A DNA stretch of 64,000 nucleotides from Streptomyces aurantiacus JA 4570 (GCF_000414115.1 NZ_AOPZ01000422.1:17465-81464); one strand, 5' to 3'. Counted from the stretch's first letter, positions 15,527 to 24,644 are shown. Notes: generated from the sequence alone by a model not told the origin. Program-made: numbers and translations.

Positions 15527-15548
15527 GCCCCGGCGCGGTGCGCGGGGC
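15527..15548 (-). terminator. Weak hairpin after the tail-fibre gene
   Basis: GCCCCG...CGGGGC arms with AAAA on the plus-strand side (TTTT after the stem on the minus strand) lie between the beta-helix gene and the endolysin gene. The stem is imperfect, so it may only attenuate. Confidence 0.4.
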
Positions 15549-15566
15549 GTACGGGGCAGTGCGAGG

Positions 15567-17162
15567 TCAGGTGAGGTCGGCAGCCGAGGTGTTCGGGGTG
15601 GTGGAGTTGTCGTTCATGGCGGCGTTGCCGGTCCACGTCGAGCCGCGGAAGTCGTTGCCATAGCGGTGTACGAACGTCACGCCCGTTTCGGCGGAGAACG
15701 CGTGGATGGCCTCGGCGCCGGAGCCGTAGGGGCGGACCTTGTTGCCGGTGACGGACACTGACGAGGCGGGGGAGGAGAGGCGCATGCCGTAGTACTTGGC
15801 GTTGGTGGCCCGTCCGGGCGCGCGCACGTAGTTGTCGCGGAGGTGGATGTCGTTGCCGTCCGAGACGAGGATTCCCGTCTGGCCGGGCTCGCGAATTTGA
15901 TTGGCAACGGCGCTGGAGTGATCGCAGCGGGTGAACGTGATGCCGTTGGAGTCGACGCCCCACACCTGATTACCGGTGACGGTCAGGTTCCCGCTGTCCC
16001 CGGTGGAGATGCCGGTGCCGGACACGTTGGTGATCACGTTGGTGCCGATGGTGGCGCGGCTGACGCGCTGCAACCGGATGCCGTTCTGCCCCCTGGCGTT
16101 GCCGTCGATGGTGTTACCCGCGACGGTCAGATTCAAGATCAGGCCGGAGGTCTCCCCCAGGGCGACGATCGCGTCGTCATAGCCGGTGCCGGCCCGAATG
16201 GTGTTGCCGGTGACGGCCACGTTCCTCAGGTCCTGCGAGGCGCTGGTCTGCGTGCCGTCGGGCAGCTTGGTGTCCTCGGTGTCGGTGAGGATGACGGTGC
16301 GCAGGCGCACCCCGGAACCGCACCCGTGGAAGTGGCAGTTGGCGATCGTGGAATCTTCCCAGTTGTAGGCGCTGACGCCGTACTGGGTGATGTCCTCGAA
16401 CGAGCAGTCGTCCACCGTGATCCGCCGGTGCCAGCGGGTGATCGTCGCGGAATGCGAGCCCACACCGCGCGGCCATGCCGTCGTGCCCGCGGTGCCGCTC
16501 GGGCCGAAGTAGCAGCGGCTGATGACGATGTCCTCGCAGGGCGTGTGATCGTACGGGCCGAACTGCCCGAAAACTCCTGAGGACTTGGCGAGGTCTATCT
16601 GCACGGCCTCGCTGAAGTCGCGCTGCCCGGGGTCGCGGTAGCCGAGGAAGCGGCAGTTGTCGACGGTGGCGCGCTTGGTCGAGTTGAGCTCGATGGCGTG
16701 GTAGCCGGAGACGTCGCGGATTTCGAGGTCGCGGATGGTGATGTCGCGGGCGTGGCCGATGCTGATGCACATGGCCGCGGCCGTCAGCCCCGGGGCGGCG
16801 CCCTGGCAGTCCCAGACGCCGCCCTCGATGATGATGTTGCCGTGCCCGGTGTAGCCGCCGAACCCTTGCCCTTGGTCGCCGTTGACGAACATCGTCTCGG
16901 CCGCCCCGCGCACGAACCGCGCACCGGGCAGCAGCGTCAAGCGGGTGTAGCCGTTGCCGCGCAGCGGCAGGGTGGCCAGGAGGTAGGTGCCGGGCGGGAC
17001 GATGACCCAGCCGCCGCCCAACTTCTCTACGGCGTTCAGGGCGGCTTGGATGGCCGGTGCGTCGTCGGTGGTGCCGTCGCCGACGGCTCCGTATGAGGTG
17101 ACAGTGATCGACTCCGACAGCCGCTCCAGCATGTACTGAAGGCGCCCGGCGGTCACCTGCAT
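15567..17162 (-). CDS. Right-handed beta-helix (pectate-lyase fold) tail protein
   Basis: At least 531 aa. The N-terminus has the pectate_lyase_3 signature ITVTSYGAVGDGTTDDAPAI, then PPGTYLLATL, followed by many T-V-x-G-N-x-I repeats, the coils of a parallel beta-helix. Such proteins are receptor-binding tail spikes or depolymerases. The first in-frame ATG is 17162, but coding-like sequence (TPVAQWLPGMQVTAGRL) continues about 10 codons upstream to near 17192. There AGGAGG precedes a CTG, so the true start may be upstream and non-standard. Catalytic activity cannot be decided from sequence. Confidence 0.85.
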   Translation of the reverse strand: MQVTAGRLQYMLERLSESITVTSYGAVGDGTTDDAPAIQAALNAVEKLGGGWVIVPPGTYLLATLPLRGNGYTRLTLLPGARFVRGAAETMFVNGDQGQGFGGYTGHGNIIIEGGVWDCQGAAPGLTAAAMCISIGHARDITIRDLEIRDVSGYHAIELNSTKRATVDNCRFLGYRDPGQRDFSEAVQIDLAKSSGVFGQFGPYDHTPCEDIVISRCYFGPSGTAGTTAWPRGVGSHSATITRWHRRITVDDCSFEDITQYGVSAYNWEDSTIANCHFHGCGSGVRLRTVILTDTEDTKLPDGTQTSASQDLRNVAVTGNTIRAGTGYDDAIVALGETSGLILNLTVAGNTIDGNARGQNGIRLQRVSRATIGTNVITNVSGTGISTGDSGNLTVTGNQVWGVDSNGITFTRCDHSSAVANQIREPGQTGILVSDGNDIHLRDNYVRAPGRATNAKYYGMRLSSPASSVSVTGNKVRPYGSGAEAIHAFSAETGVTFVHRYGNDFRGSTWTGNAAMNDNSTTPNTSAADLT

Positions 17163-17164
17163 GC

Positions 17165-17345
17165 CTGGCAGCCACTGAGCAACGGGCGTAGACAGAGGGC
17201 CTCCTGATGAGCAATGAGGGCGATGATTCGCCTGCGCTTGGGTGCAGAGAGTCAGTGAGGGCTGTGGTGTGGAGGCCGTAGCGCTCCTCGGGCCACTTCT
17301 TCTGGGACTGGAACGGCACGCTGTTGGGCGACACCAGCACCTTGA
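17165..17345 (-). pseudogene. Possible remnant of a phage tail gene
   Basis: Just upstream of the beta-helix gene, one minus-strand frame reads WIKVLVSPNSVPFQSQKKW and PEERYGLHTTALTDS, which looks like the end of a real protein. Nothing recognisable continues it to the right of about 17350. It may be the tail end of a gene cut by the insertion at 17350-18060. Evidence is weak. Confidence 0.3.
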
Positions 17346-17858
17346 TCCAGGTCAGAGGGCGAAACCTGACTCGCTAGCCAGGGCTTCGGAGTGGCTGAAT
17401 CGGGAGAGGGCCGCTGCACGTCGCATAAGGGCGGGGCAGACAAGCCGCATGGAACCTCGGTGGCGGAACCGTGCACCTACTAGCGGCGCAACTGATATCG
17501 GCGCTTCACAGCAGGTGAGCCGGTTTGCCCCTAGTGCAGCAATGAGACGAAGGGGCCAGACCCTCAGGGCGCGTTGTCCAAACTGTCAAATACCGCTGCA
17601 ATGCTTTGTACACAACCGGCTCGTGACGGATGCCACCCAGTACGCGATAACCTCGGGAGCAGTAACGGGAGTTCGAGCCGCAAAGCGTCTGAGACGGAAG
17701 ACGAGGGACCGAGAAACACTCAACCGGTCGTTTCGCACGTGGCGACAATTTCCCTGTCATGCAGCAAAAGAGCCCACACCGTGCCTCGTGGCTCGCAACC
17801 TTCGGCACGGTGAGGGCCATTGCTGGGATTCCACCTGTAACCAGTGAGGAGTACTCCC
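17346..17858. other. Non-coding or unrecognised stretch, likely inserted DNA
   Basis: About 510 bp with visibly lower GC and codon patterns unlike the flanking tail genes. Open frames here look random. A small hairpin (CGTGCC...GGCACG, about 17779-17808) precedes the small gene at 17859. The stretch could hold its promoter or a small RNA, but I see no clear promoter. Confidence 0.4.
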
Positions 17859-18014
17859 ATGAGCGAGTCTACGGATACCGATCGCTTGTCGCGACATCCG
17901 GCGTGGAAGCGTCGAGCTCTAGACCTCATTGCTCATGCTGCCAGGGGTGCTGCCTACGCCTCTGGCAGCGCGGTGCTGTCCGCTTTGATCATCTGGTGGC
18001 AGAGCCGGCACTGA
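17859..18014 (+). CDS. 51-aa membrane protein on the opposite strand (moron-like)
   Basis: A short plus-strand gene with a good ribosome site (GAGGAG, about 7 nt before ATG 17859). The product starts MSESTDTDRLSRHPAWKRRA and has one membrane helix (AAYASGSAVLSALIIWW) before a basic QSRH end. It stands alone between tail genes transcribed the other way, as expected of a lysogenically expressed 'moron', for example a superinfection-exclusion protein. Function is inferred only from position and topology. Confidence 0.6.
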   Translation: MSESTDTDRLSRHPAWKRRALDLIAHAARGAAYASGSAVLSALIIWWQSRH

Positions 18015-18060
18015 CATTGAGCGCAACGTGCCCAGGGGAGCGGGCGTCCACGGATGGCCT

Positions 18061-20220
18061 TCAAAGGGCGGCGAGGGCAGGGCGGGCGAGCTTCAGGGCG
18101 GTTCCTACGGGGTGCGGTAAACGAACCCCGTTGGCTCCACGGACAGTTGTCAGGACCTGCACACCGGCCCGCGGGCCTGCTGTGACAGCCAGGACGACGA
18201 GCTCTTCGCCGCCGATGCGCACCGCGATCGGGTACAGGTCCGGGTGGCTGCTGCTCAGAGGCCAGGCCGGGCCCGTCGTGGCGGTGACCTCGGCCGTCGT
18301 GGCGTCCGCGTCCAGCGGCGCGGCGAGGGCGCAGTCGTCGGGTCCGGCGGTGGCGTACTCGGCGTGGTCGGTAGTGGCCACCAGCCACGGGCCGCCGGCC
18401 GAGCATCCGAATGTGATCTCCCAGGTTCGGATGCCGAGGGTTTCGGTGTAGCCCTCGACCAGCAGCTCGACGCGCTCAGGGGGTAGCCACGGGGGCGGAT
18501 TGGTGATGGCGAGGCGATGGCCGACGTCGACCGCGGCCGCGGGCCCGGTCAGGTGCGGGGCCTCGTGCAGGGCGACGGTCACGGCGGGGTAGCGCGGGGC
18601 GTCCCAGGTGCCGCGGTGCAGGCGCCACCATGCCACCGGGGTGCACTGCTCGTCGGTGGCGAGATTGGTGGTGACCTGCTCGGCGTAGCGGCCGATGCCG
18701 TTGGGCGGGGCCTGCACGGACAGCGGTCCGCTCTCGCAGACCGCGCGGGCGAAGGAGCCGCCAGACCGCTGCACGGTGATGTCGTTGCGTACGGCCTGGT
18801 CGTCGTCGAGGGGCTCAAGCGGGGCGACGACCTCGCGCGCGGTGTAGTCGAGCGTGAGCGTGGTGGCCTGGGTGTAGTGGGTGGCACGGGTACGAAAGGC
18901 CAGGCCGAGGCGGTCGCGCGGTTCGTAGAACCGGCCCTCGTCGGCGTCGGCCGCGTCCTGTATGAGGTCGAGCAGGGTGGCGACCGACTGCGCGCCGATC
19001 CTCGTGGGCGTCGCCGTGGGGTTGCCGGTGTAGGCGAGCGGTATCTGTTCCTCGCTGGCCAGGCGGCGTATCCGAGAGTGGGCGTTCTCGCTCTGCCATC
19101 CGATCATCGCGGAGCCGGTGTTGGCGTAGGCGGAGAGTCGGTTGGCGAGGGTGACGTGTCCGACGGCGACCTCGCCGGAGGTGCCGCCGCCCACGGTGAC
19201 GTGGGTGATGCGGCCGACCGCGCCGCCTACGACGGAGCCCTCCCAGTTCGGCATGAGGCCCCCGCCGGTGAGGGTGTAGGCGTCGATGTCGAGGTAGTAC
19301 ATGCGGTACTTGGCGACCGCGCCCTCGGTCAGTTCCAGGCCCAGGCTGAGGCGCCGCCCGCCCAGAAAGTCACCACCGCCGATCACGCGCACGAGTTCGT
19401 GCCCGCTGGTCATGCGCCCGTACAGGGTCAGACGGTTGTCGGTGCGCAGGGCGATGGTCCAGCGGGAGATCAGGCCGGTGCCGGCGAGCGTGCACAGCGG
19501 GATCTCGGCCTCGGGCGGGGTCTCGGGGATGGCCACGAACAGGCGCAGGGAGACTTCTCCGGTGCTCGGGTAGCGGGGCACCACGCCGGTCAGCGAACCG
19601 GTGCCGAGGGTAGGCAGGGCGTCGGATGCCGCGTAGGCGCTGTACGCGGCCGGGCGCACGCCCGCCGTGGTGATTCGCATGGGCGGGGCAGAGGGGAACG
19701 CGGAGGCGAACTCGGTTGCTCCCGACCCGTCTTCCAAGGGCCAGTAGGCCACGATGCTGGTGCGGGACGGGTGGGTGAACTCCCTGCGCATCGTCGAGTG
19801 CAAGGGCGCGGCGCCTTGGCCCAGGCGGCGCAGGATGCCCGCGGCCTGAACGGACACGGTGACGTCGTGCGGGGTGCCCCAGCGCACTGGCCAGGCCGGG
19901 ACCTCGCCGACGAAGCGCACCAGGCGCTCGCCCGCGGGGTCGGGCTGGATGGAGACGCGTACGGGGGTGTTGCGGCCCAGCACGCCGTACAGGTCCGAGC
20001 GCGGATTGCGAGCGCTGTAGCGTCCGGTGCGGTTGTCGAGGACGAACGAGCAGGTGCTCGCATCCGTGCGGGCGCCTTCGTCGGGGCGCCCGCGCGTGAT
20101 GGCGATGGGTGACTGGGTGAAGACGTCGGCGGTGATGTCCACCCACACCGTGTCGAGCAGCAGCTCGACGCGGACGCCGAGCGGGGTGTCGGGGAAGGCC
20201 ACAGGCTCACCCCCGCTCAT
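18061..20220 (-). CDS. Phage minor tail protein
   Basis: 719 aa from ATG 20220, which overlaps the tape-measure stop (ATGA). The N-terminus (VAFPDTPLGVRVELLLDTVWVDITADV, split here as two recognisable strands) and the motif TCSFVLDNRTGRYS are typical of the large minor tail proteins of Streptomyces siphoviruses. These sit at the distal tail/baseplate. The middle holds a concanavalin-like segment (IVAYWPLEDGSG), often a carbohydrate-binding laminin G-like domain. It directly follows the tape measure gene. Confidence 0.85.
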   Translation of the reverse strand: MSGGEPVAFPDTPLGVRVELLLDTVWVDITADVFTQSPIAITRGRPDEGARTDASTCSFVLDNRTGRYSARNPRSDLYGVLGRNTPVRVSIQPDPAGERLVRFVGEVPAWPVRWGTPHDVTVSVQAAGILRRLGQGAAPLHSTMRREFTHPSRTSIVAYWPLEDGSGATEFASAFPSAPPMRITTAGVRPAAYSAYAASDALPTLGTGSLTGVVPRYPSTGEVSLRLFVAIPETPPEAEIPLCTLAGTGLISRWTIALRTDNRLTLYGRMTSGHELVRVIGGGDFLGGRRLSLGLELTEGAVAKYRMYYLDIDAYTLTGGGLMPNWEGSVVGGAVGRITHVTVGGGTSGEVAVGHVTLANRLSAYANTGSAMIGWQSENAHSRIRRLASEEQIPLAYTGNPTATPTRIGAQSVATLLDLIQDAADADEGRFYEPRDRLGLAFRTRATHYTQATTLTLDYTAREVVAPLEPLDDDQAVRNDITVQRSGGSFARAVCESGPLSVQAPPNGIGRYAEQVTTNLATDEQCTPVAWWRLHRGTWDAPRYPAVTVALHEAPHLTGPAAAVDVGHRLAITNPPPWLPPERVELLVEGYTETLGIRTWEITFGCSAGGPWLVATTDHAEYATAGPDDCALAAPLDADATTAEVTATTGPAWPLSSSHPDLYPIAVRIGGEELVVLAVTAGPRAGVQVLTTVRGANGVRLPHPVGTALKLARPALAAL

Positions 20221-22274
20221 GTGCCGAAGGCGGTTTGTACGCTGCCGCGGCCGTCGACGCGGACCATGCGGCGGATCAGGCGCTTGAACTCGGCGTCGGC
20301 GCCGGTCACGTCCAGGACCAGGCGCCCGCCGCCGCCCGCGCCGCCGGTGGGCGTGCTGGTCTGTGCGGCCATGGCGGCGGCAGTGGCCTGCCCGGGGGTG
20401 GGGGTGGTGACGAGGTTGCGCATGGTGCGGTCCACCGCGCCTTGGCCCGACTCGATGCCCTCGACGATGCCCGCGGGAATCCACTGCCCGACTTCATCGG
20501 CCATCAGGCGCGAGGGGCTGCCGATGCGCAGGGCGCGCGCGACCGGGCCCGGGATGACGGACTTGGCCCATCCGGTGATCGTGCTCTTGAGCCATCCGCC
20601 CATGGAGCGGATGCCCGCCCACAGACCGCGCACGACGTCGCGGCCGTGGCCGGTGAGCAGACCGCCCAGGCTGCCGACGCCGCTTGCGATGCGGCGGGGG
20701 AAGCCGCGCACCCAGGCAAGGAAGGTGGCGGCTTGCTGTCCGGCGGCGCTGCGGAAGGCGGAGAAGCCGGCAACGGCACGCTGCCGCAACGCGCCCGGCA
20801 GCGTGGCCAGAGCTCCGCCCGCACGGGCGGGGAACCCGGCGAGCCAGGAGCGCAGCTCACTCAGCCTGGCTATGGCCGCGTCCTTGGCGCTGCCGAACCA
20901 ACCACCGAGCCTGCCGGGCAGGGAAGCAAACCAGTTCAGCGCGGTGCCGATGCCGGACACAGCCGTATCGGTGGCCGACTTGATGAAGCCCCACGCGGTG
21001 GACCAGGCCGTCTGAAACCACGTCGTCTTGGTAGCGATCAGCACGACCACGGCGACCAGGGCGACGATGGCGGCAATGATCCAGAACACGGGGCTTGCGA
21101 ACATCGAGGTATTCAGGGCCCATTGGGTGCCCGTCCAGATGCGGTTACGGGCGGCCACGACCGCTTGGGCCAGGGCCCATGCCTTCGTGGCCACGGTGAC
21201 CGATCCGAGCACGATCGCGAACCCGGTGAGTACCGGGGTGGGGATGCCACTGATGATCTGCGCGAGGACCAGAACGAGCTGTGTCCCGACACCGATCAAC
21301 GGCGACAGCGCGACCAGGAGCGCGATCGCCGCGCCGCCGAGGTCTGCGAGAGTCTCGCCGCCCTGGTCGGCCAGGTCGAGGAACTGCGCGAACCCCTCGC
21401 TGTCGTCGAGGTTGCTGCCCCAGTCGGCGAACGCCTGGGACATGGTCACCAGACCGCCCGTGACCCCGGCGGAGGCAGGCAGGAACGCTTGCAGCAGACC
21501 GCCGAAGCCGACCGCGAAGTTCTTGACGATGTCGAGGATGTCGCGCAGCGCGGGCCCGGCGACCGCGCTCGCCTCGCTTGCCCACTCCTTGAACTCCGCC
21601 GACTTGATGCCTGCCGAGACGTCGTCGAAGAACGCGCCGAACGCGGTCGCCGCGCCCTCGACGAAAGGCGTCAAAGTGGGCAACAAATCGCGCAAGAGCT
21701 GAATGCCCTTGGTAACCACGGGCATGGTCGTGGTCGAAAGCGAGTCCGACCACGCCTGATAATCGCTCTTCAGGCCGATGAACGCGGTGGCCGCATCCCG
21801 TGTAGCGGGCGGGAGTTGGGCGAGCGTGTCGGTGTACGCGGCCTGCTTTTCGGCCGCGTCGGCGGCGCCCTCGGCCGCGGCCTTCTCCGCTTCCTCGGCG
21901 AGCTTGGCGACCTCGCTAACGGCCTCCATCTGCGGCCCGACCGCAGCAGAGAACGCCTTGACCGCCAGCGCCGCCGCGGCGGCGCCCGCGGCCAGACCGC
22001 CGAGCGCGGCCGTTCCGGCGGCCACGAGCGGGACCGCACCGCCGACCAGAGCCAGCCCCTTGGCCGCGCGGACAGCCCCGGAACGGACGCCGTCGCCGAG
22101 CGCCCCGCCCATCGCCGCGGACTGGGCGACGAAACGCCCGCGCAGGTCACGCAAGCGGCCATCGGTGGTGCGGGCGAGACCGGCGAGGCCCGCCTCGGTA
22201 CGGGTGATGCCCCCCTGTGCCCGGGAGTCGTCAAGGTCGATGAAGCCGACCAGCTCGCCGACGCGCAGTGCCAC
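20217..22274 (-). CDS. Tail tape measure protein
   Basis: 685 aa, Ala/Gly-rich and helical, with several hydrophobic segments (WALAQAVVAARN region; VFWIIAAIVALVAVVVLIA around residues 395-418). It is the longest tail gene, directly downstream of the tail assembly chaperone pair. Tape measure proteins set tail length and pass DNA through the membrane. By family proportion 685 aa implies a tail of roughly 100 nm. ATG start; 4-bp overlap with the minor tail gene. Confidence 0.9.
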   Translation of the reverse strand: MALRVGELVGFIDLDDSRAQGGITRTEAGLAGLARTTDGRLRDLRGRFVAQSAAMGGALGDGVRSGAVRAAKGLALVGGAVPLVAAGTAALGGLAAGAAAAALAVKAFSAAVGPQMEAVSEVAKLAEEAEKAAAEGAADAAEKQAAYTDTLAQLPPATRDAATAFIGLKSDYQAWSDSLSTTTMPVVTKGIQLLRDLLPTLTPFVEGAATAFGAFFDDVSAGIKSAEFKEWASEASAVAGPALRDILDIVKNFAVGFGGLLQAFLPASAGVTGGLVTMSQAFADWGSNLDDSEGFAQFLDLADQGGETLADLGGAAIALLVALSPLIGVGTQLVLVLAQIISGIPTPVLTGFAIVLGSVTVATKAWALAQAVVAARNRIWTGTQWALNTSMFASPVFWIIAAIVALVAVVVLIATKTTWFQTAWSTAWGFIKSATDTAVSGIGTALNWFASLPGRLGGWFGSAKDAAIARLSELRSWLAGFPARAGGALATLPGALRQRAVAGFSAFRSAAGQQAATFLAWVRGFPRRIASGVGSLGGLLTGHGRDVVRGLWAGIRSMGGWLKSTITGWAKSVIPGPVARALRIGSPSRLMADEVGQWIPAGIVEGIESGQGAVDRTMRNLVTTPTPGQATAAAMAAQTSTPTGGAGGGGRLVLDVTGADAEFKRLIRRMVRVDGRGSVQTAFGT

Positions 22275-22329
22275 AGGTGCCCACCTCCTGTCGTGCTCGG
22301 TGGTGGGCGCGGGCCGCTACAGCGGCGGA

Positions 22330-22707
22330 CTACCGCGGGGGTGTGTCAGGTGGTGCGAAGTGGCGCACGAGCCTGCTCTCGGCCGAGAGCAGGCCGAAGA
22401 TCCGTACGCGCAGCCATCGCCAGGAGCGGTTGCGCATGAGGCGCCGGTCGCCGACGTCGACGCCGTACACCTCGTGGAGATCAGCCTCGATGAGCGGCCA
22501 TTGGTCGAGGAGTTGGGGCCAGGTCAGCGACGCTTGCGCCGTGCGCGGGCCGGTGCCGGGCGGCCACTCGTACCACTCGAAGAGGCCGCTGACTTCGTCG
22601 TATTCGCCCCGCCCGATCGGCGCTGCTGCCGGTTCGGGGCCAGCCGAGAAGGGTCGCCACCGGAGGACCACACGCGCTCGGCGGCGGCCTTGTCCTGCAC
22701 CACCCAC
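22330..22707 (-). CDS. Tail assembly chaperone, frameshift extension (gpT-like)
   Basis: This frame is -1 relative to the upstream chaperone gene and overlaps its end. It encodes EYDEVSGLFEWYEWPPGTGP and LTWPQLLDQWPLIEADLHEV, sequence typical of the second part of a G-T fusion. No independent ribosome site or sensible start precedes it, so it is most likely made by programmed -1 frameshifting, as in many siphophages. The slip must occur between about 22700 and the G-frame stop at 22524. Given coordinates mark the open frame, not a mature start. Confidence 0.65.
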   Translation of the reverse strand: MGGAGQGRRRARVVLRWRPFSAGPEPAAAPIGRGEYDEVSGLFEWYEWPPGTGPRTAQASLTWPQLLDQWPLIEADLHEVYGVDVGDRRLMRNRSWRWLRVRIFGLLSAESRLVRHFAPPDTPPR

Positions 22708-22994
22708 GCAATGGCGGTGCGTGCCGCGTGCTTGAGGGCGGGCCAGGTGACGCCGTTGTCGAGCATCTCGTCGTAGGCGTCGCCGAGCAGGTCGCGGTAC
22801 AGGTCGCCCTCGGCGGCGTCGCCGAGGGCTTCCTCGTCGACCTGTCCGCCGGACGCGGCGACCGCGGCGGCCTGCACGATGGTCTGTACGCGCAACCCGG
22901 TGTCCGCGGAGGGCGCGGGGATTGTGTAGCGGCGTCCGCCGATGGGGAGGATGAGCGTTTCGTCGAGCAGCTCGTCGAGGGCCTCGAACGCCAT
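22524..22994 (-). CDS. Tail assembly chaperone (gpG-like)
   Basis: 156 aa, starting FEALDELLDETLILPIGGR, a pattern common to actinophage tail assembly chaperones. It lies between the major tail protein and the tape measure gene, the canonical position. The C-terminal 40 residues become Arg/Ser-rich, as the coding signal moves to the -1 frame. The chaperone coats the tape measure protein during tail assembly. Confidence 0.82.
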   Translation of the reverse strand: MAFEALDELLDETLILPIGGRRYTIPAPSADTGLRVQTIVQAAAVAASGGQVDEEALGDAAEGDLYRDLLGDAYDEMLDNGVTWPALKHAARTAIAWVVQDKAAAERVWSSGGDPSRLAPNRQQRRSGGANTTKSAASSSGTSGRPAPARARRKRR

Positions 22995-23539
22995 TACGCG
23001 GCCACCTCCTTGAGGGGCTTGTCGGTGACGGCGAGGGCGAGCGTGCCGCCGCCCGCAGAGGCAGCCGGGTTGGCGATCTTCGTGCGCTTGCCCTTGCCGG
23101 TCAGGGTGACCTTGACGGTGTCGAGGTCGTCGGCGGCGCCGCCGTCCGCCTCCCAGGTGACCAGGGCGCGGCCCTCGTACGCCTCGTCGCGGCCCTCACG
23201 GTCGTAGTAGCGCACGTGCACGCGCGAGGCGCTGCCGAAGTTCTCGGACGCGAGCCTGAGCTTTTCCTGCGCGGCGTTGAAAGCCCCGGTCGTGGGGTGG
23301 CAGCGATGGGCGAGCTTGATCTCGACGGACCACGCGAGCTCGGTCACGGTGGAGTCCGCCCACCCCTCGTCGTCATAGGTGGTGCTCTTCTGCTGGGTCG
23401 GTTCGACCTTGGGGGCGAATTCCTGAATGCCGGGGACCAGGCTCCATGCGGGGGTGGCGTCGGTGCCGGTGTTGAGTTCGAGGCGGTAGCGCCTCGCGAG
23501 TGCGGTCTCGGTCTCCGCCGGGGGCGTGGGCGTACTCAA
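22994..23539 (-). CDS. Major tail tube protein
   Basis: 181 aa with the sequence YRLELNTGTDATPAWSLVPG, then STTYDDEGWADS and KVTLTGKGKR, typical of actinophage major tail proteins that polymerise into the tail tube. It sits between the tail terminator and the assembly chaperone. ATG start; the stop shares a base with the chaperone start codon. Confidence 0.88.
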   Translation of the reverse strand: MSTPTPPAETETALARRYRLELNTGTDATPAWSLVPGIQEFAPKVEPTQQKSTTYDDEGWADSTVTELAWSVEIKLAHRCHPTTGAFNAAQEKLRLASENFGSASRVHVRYYDREGRDEAYEGRALVTWEADGGAADDLDTVKVTLTGKGKRTKIANPAASAGGGTLALAVTDKPLKEVAA

Positions 23540-23551
23540 GGGCGGGCCCTC

Positions 23552-23983
23552 CTAATCGAGGTGAGGGTGTGGGCGGTTGGCGCGCACGCGGTAGTTGCTG
23601 GTGCGCTCCTGGCGGCCGTTGGCGTCGGCGCCGAGCGAGCCAGCCGAGAAGCGGTAGATGAGCGTGATTCGGGCGGTGCCGAGGGTGAGCCGGCCGCTGG
23701 CGTGCAGGGCGGCGAATACCGCGTCGTCGAGGGCGGCGACCTCGCGCGGGTCGGGTCCGGCGCGGGTGCGTACCTGCACGGCGAGCACGGTGTCGGTGAG
23801 CGCGGCCGACTCGTCGATCGGATACGCGGTGAGCACGATGGCGCGGTCGGGCGCCTCGGGCATGACCGTGTCGGTGATGGCGGTCTCGCTTGCGGCGTAT
23901 ACGCCGTCGGGCCGGTATGTGCCGACGCCGTGCTCGTCGAGCAGTCGGGCCAGGCCCTCGACGACGTCGGGGAGAAAGGTCAC
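23552..23983 (-). CDS. Tail terminator protein
   Basis: 143 aa: FLPDVVEGLARLLDEHGVGTYRPDG, read as an N-terminal helix plus strand, then VRTRAGPDPREVAALDDAV. This resembles the tail terminator/minor capsid family that caps the tail tube and joins it to the head. It overlaps the upstream gene by 4 bp (ATGA). Confidence 0.78.
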   Translation of the reverse strand: MTFLPDVVEGLARLLDEHGVGTYRPDGVYAASETAITDTVMPEAPDRAIVLTAYPIDESAALTDTVLAVQVRTRAGPDPREVAALDDAVFAALHASGRLTLGTARITLIYRFSAGSLGADANGRQERTSNYRVRANRPHPHLD

Positions 23984-24330
23984 CGCAGGGACCGCCGGAC
24001 CTGTGCGGCGATGATCTCGGCGACGGTGTCGGCCTCTTCGACCATGGGGCCTTCGAGGTACTTCGCGGTGCGCCCCGCGTCGTGGCGGTAGGTCATCTCC
24101 TCGTGCTGGCGGACCGCGTACGGGGTGTCGTAGGACACGGCGGCGGTGAGGGCGCTCTCGTCGACGGTCGCCGTCCCGGAGCGTTCGAGGGTGGCCTCTT
24201 CGATCGGGACGCGGCGGCGTGAGACTTCGAGGGCGTGTTCGGCAGCGAGCCGCAGACCGCGGGCGGCGCCCTGGCGGGTTGCGGCGAGGGCGGCGTCGCC
24301 GTTCCAGCGGAGGCGTGCGCGCTGGGTCAT
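23980..24330 (-). CDS. HK97 gp10-like minor structural protein
   Basis: 116 aa from ATG 24330. A helical N-terminus (ARGLRLAAEHALEVSRRRVP) and the segment YDTPYAVRQHEEMTYRHD with GRTAKYLEGPM are diagnostic of the HK97 gp10 / minor capsid group of head-tail connector proteins. It overlaps both neighbours by 4 bp. Confidence 0.82.
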   Translation of the reverse strand: MTQRARLRWNGDAALAATRQGAARGLRLAAEHALEVSRRRVPIEEATLERSGTATVDESALTAAVSYDTPYAVRQHEEMTYRHDAGRTAKYLEGPMVEEADTVAEIIAAQVRRSLR

Positions 24331-24644
24331 TCGCACATCACCTCCGTACTGGCGGGCACGGGCAGGCCCGGCGCGGTGTGGTGGGCGACGGTGAGCGCGG
24401 TGGTGCGGCGGCCGTCGGGCAGCGTGATGCGTGAGCCGTTCGGGCAGGCCAGATCGGGGGCGGCGATGATCTGCGCGGTGGAGACGGTCTCGGCGCCCGT
24501 GCGGTCGCGCACGCGTTTGACGGTTGCGGCGACCAGGGCGCGGGCGGTGACTGCGGGGCCGTAGCGGGGCCCGTAGGCGGAGGTGCCGAGGTAGGGCTCG
24601 ACCGTCACCTCGTGGCGGAGCAGCCACCCGGGGACGCGGTTCAC
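24327..24644 (-). CDS. Head-tail connector / stopper-like protein
   Basis: 105 aa from GTG 24644, overlapping the upstream stop. The sequence VEPYLGTSAYGPRYGPAV followed by an oligonucleotide-binding-like stretch (STAQIIAAPDL) is characteristic of small head closure proteins in Streptomyces siphoviruses. Function is assigned mainly from position between adaptor and gp10-like protein. Confidence 0.75.
   Translation of the reverse strand: MNRVPGWLLRHEVTVEPYLGTSAYGPRYGPAVTARALVAATVKRVRDRTGAETVSTAQIIAAPDLACPNGSRITLPDGRRTTALTVAHHTAPGLPVPASTEVMCE

Noticed and set aside
17242..17847. 201-codon plus-strand frame upstream of the small membrane gene
   Set aside because: No ribosome site and mixed, unconvincing composition; I treat the stretch as unrecognised inserted DNA.
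20235..22439. 734-codon plus-strand frame opposite the tape measure gene
   Set aside because: No ribosome site, no recognisable motif, codon pattern is the complement of the tape measure gene.
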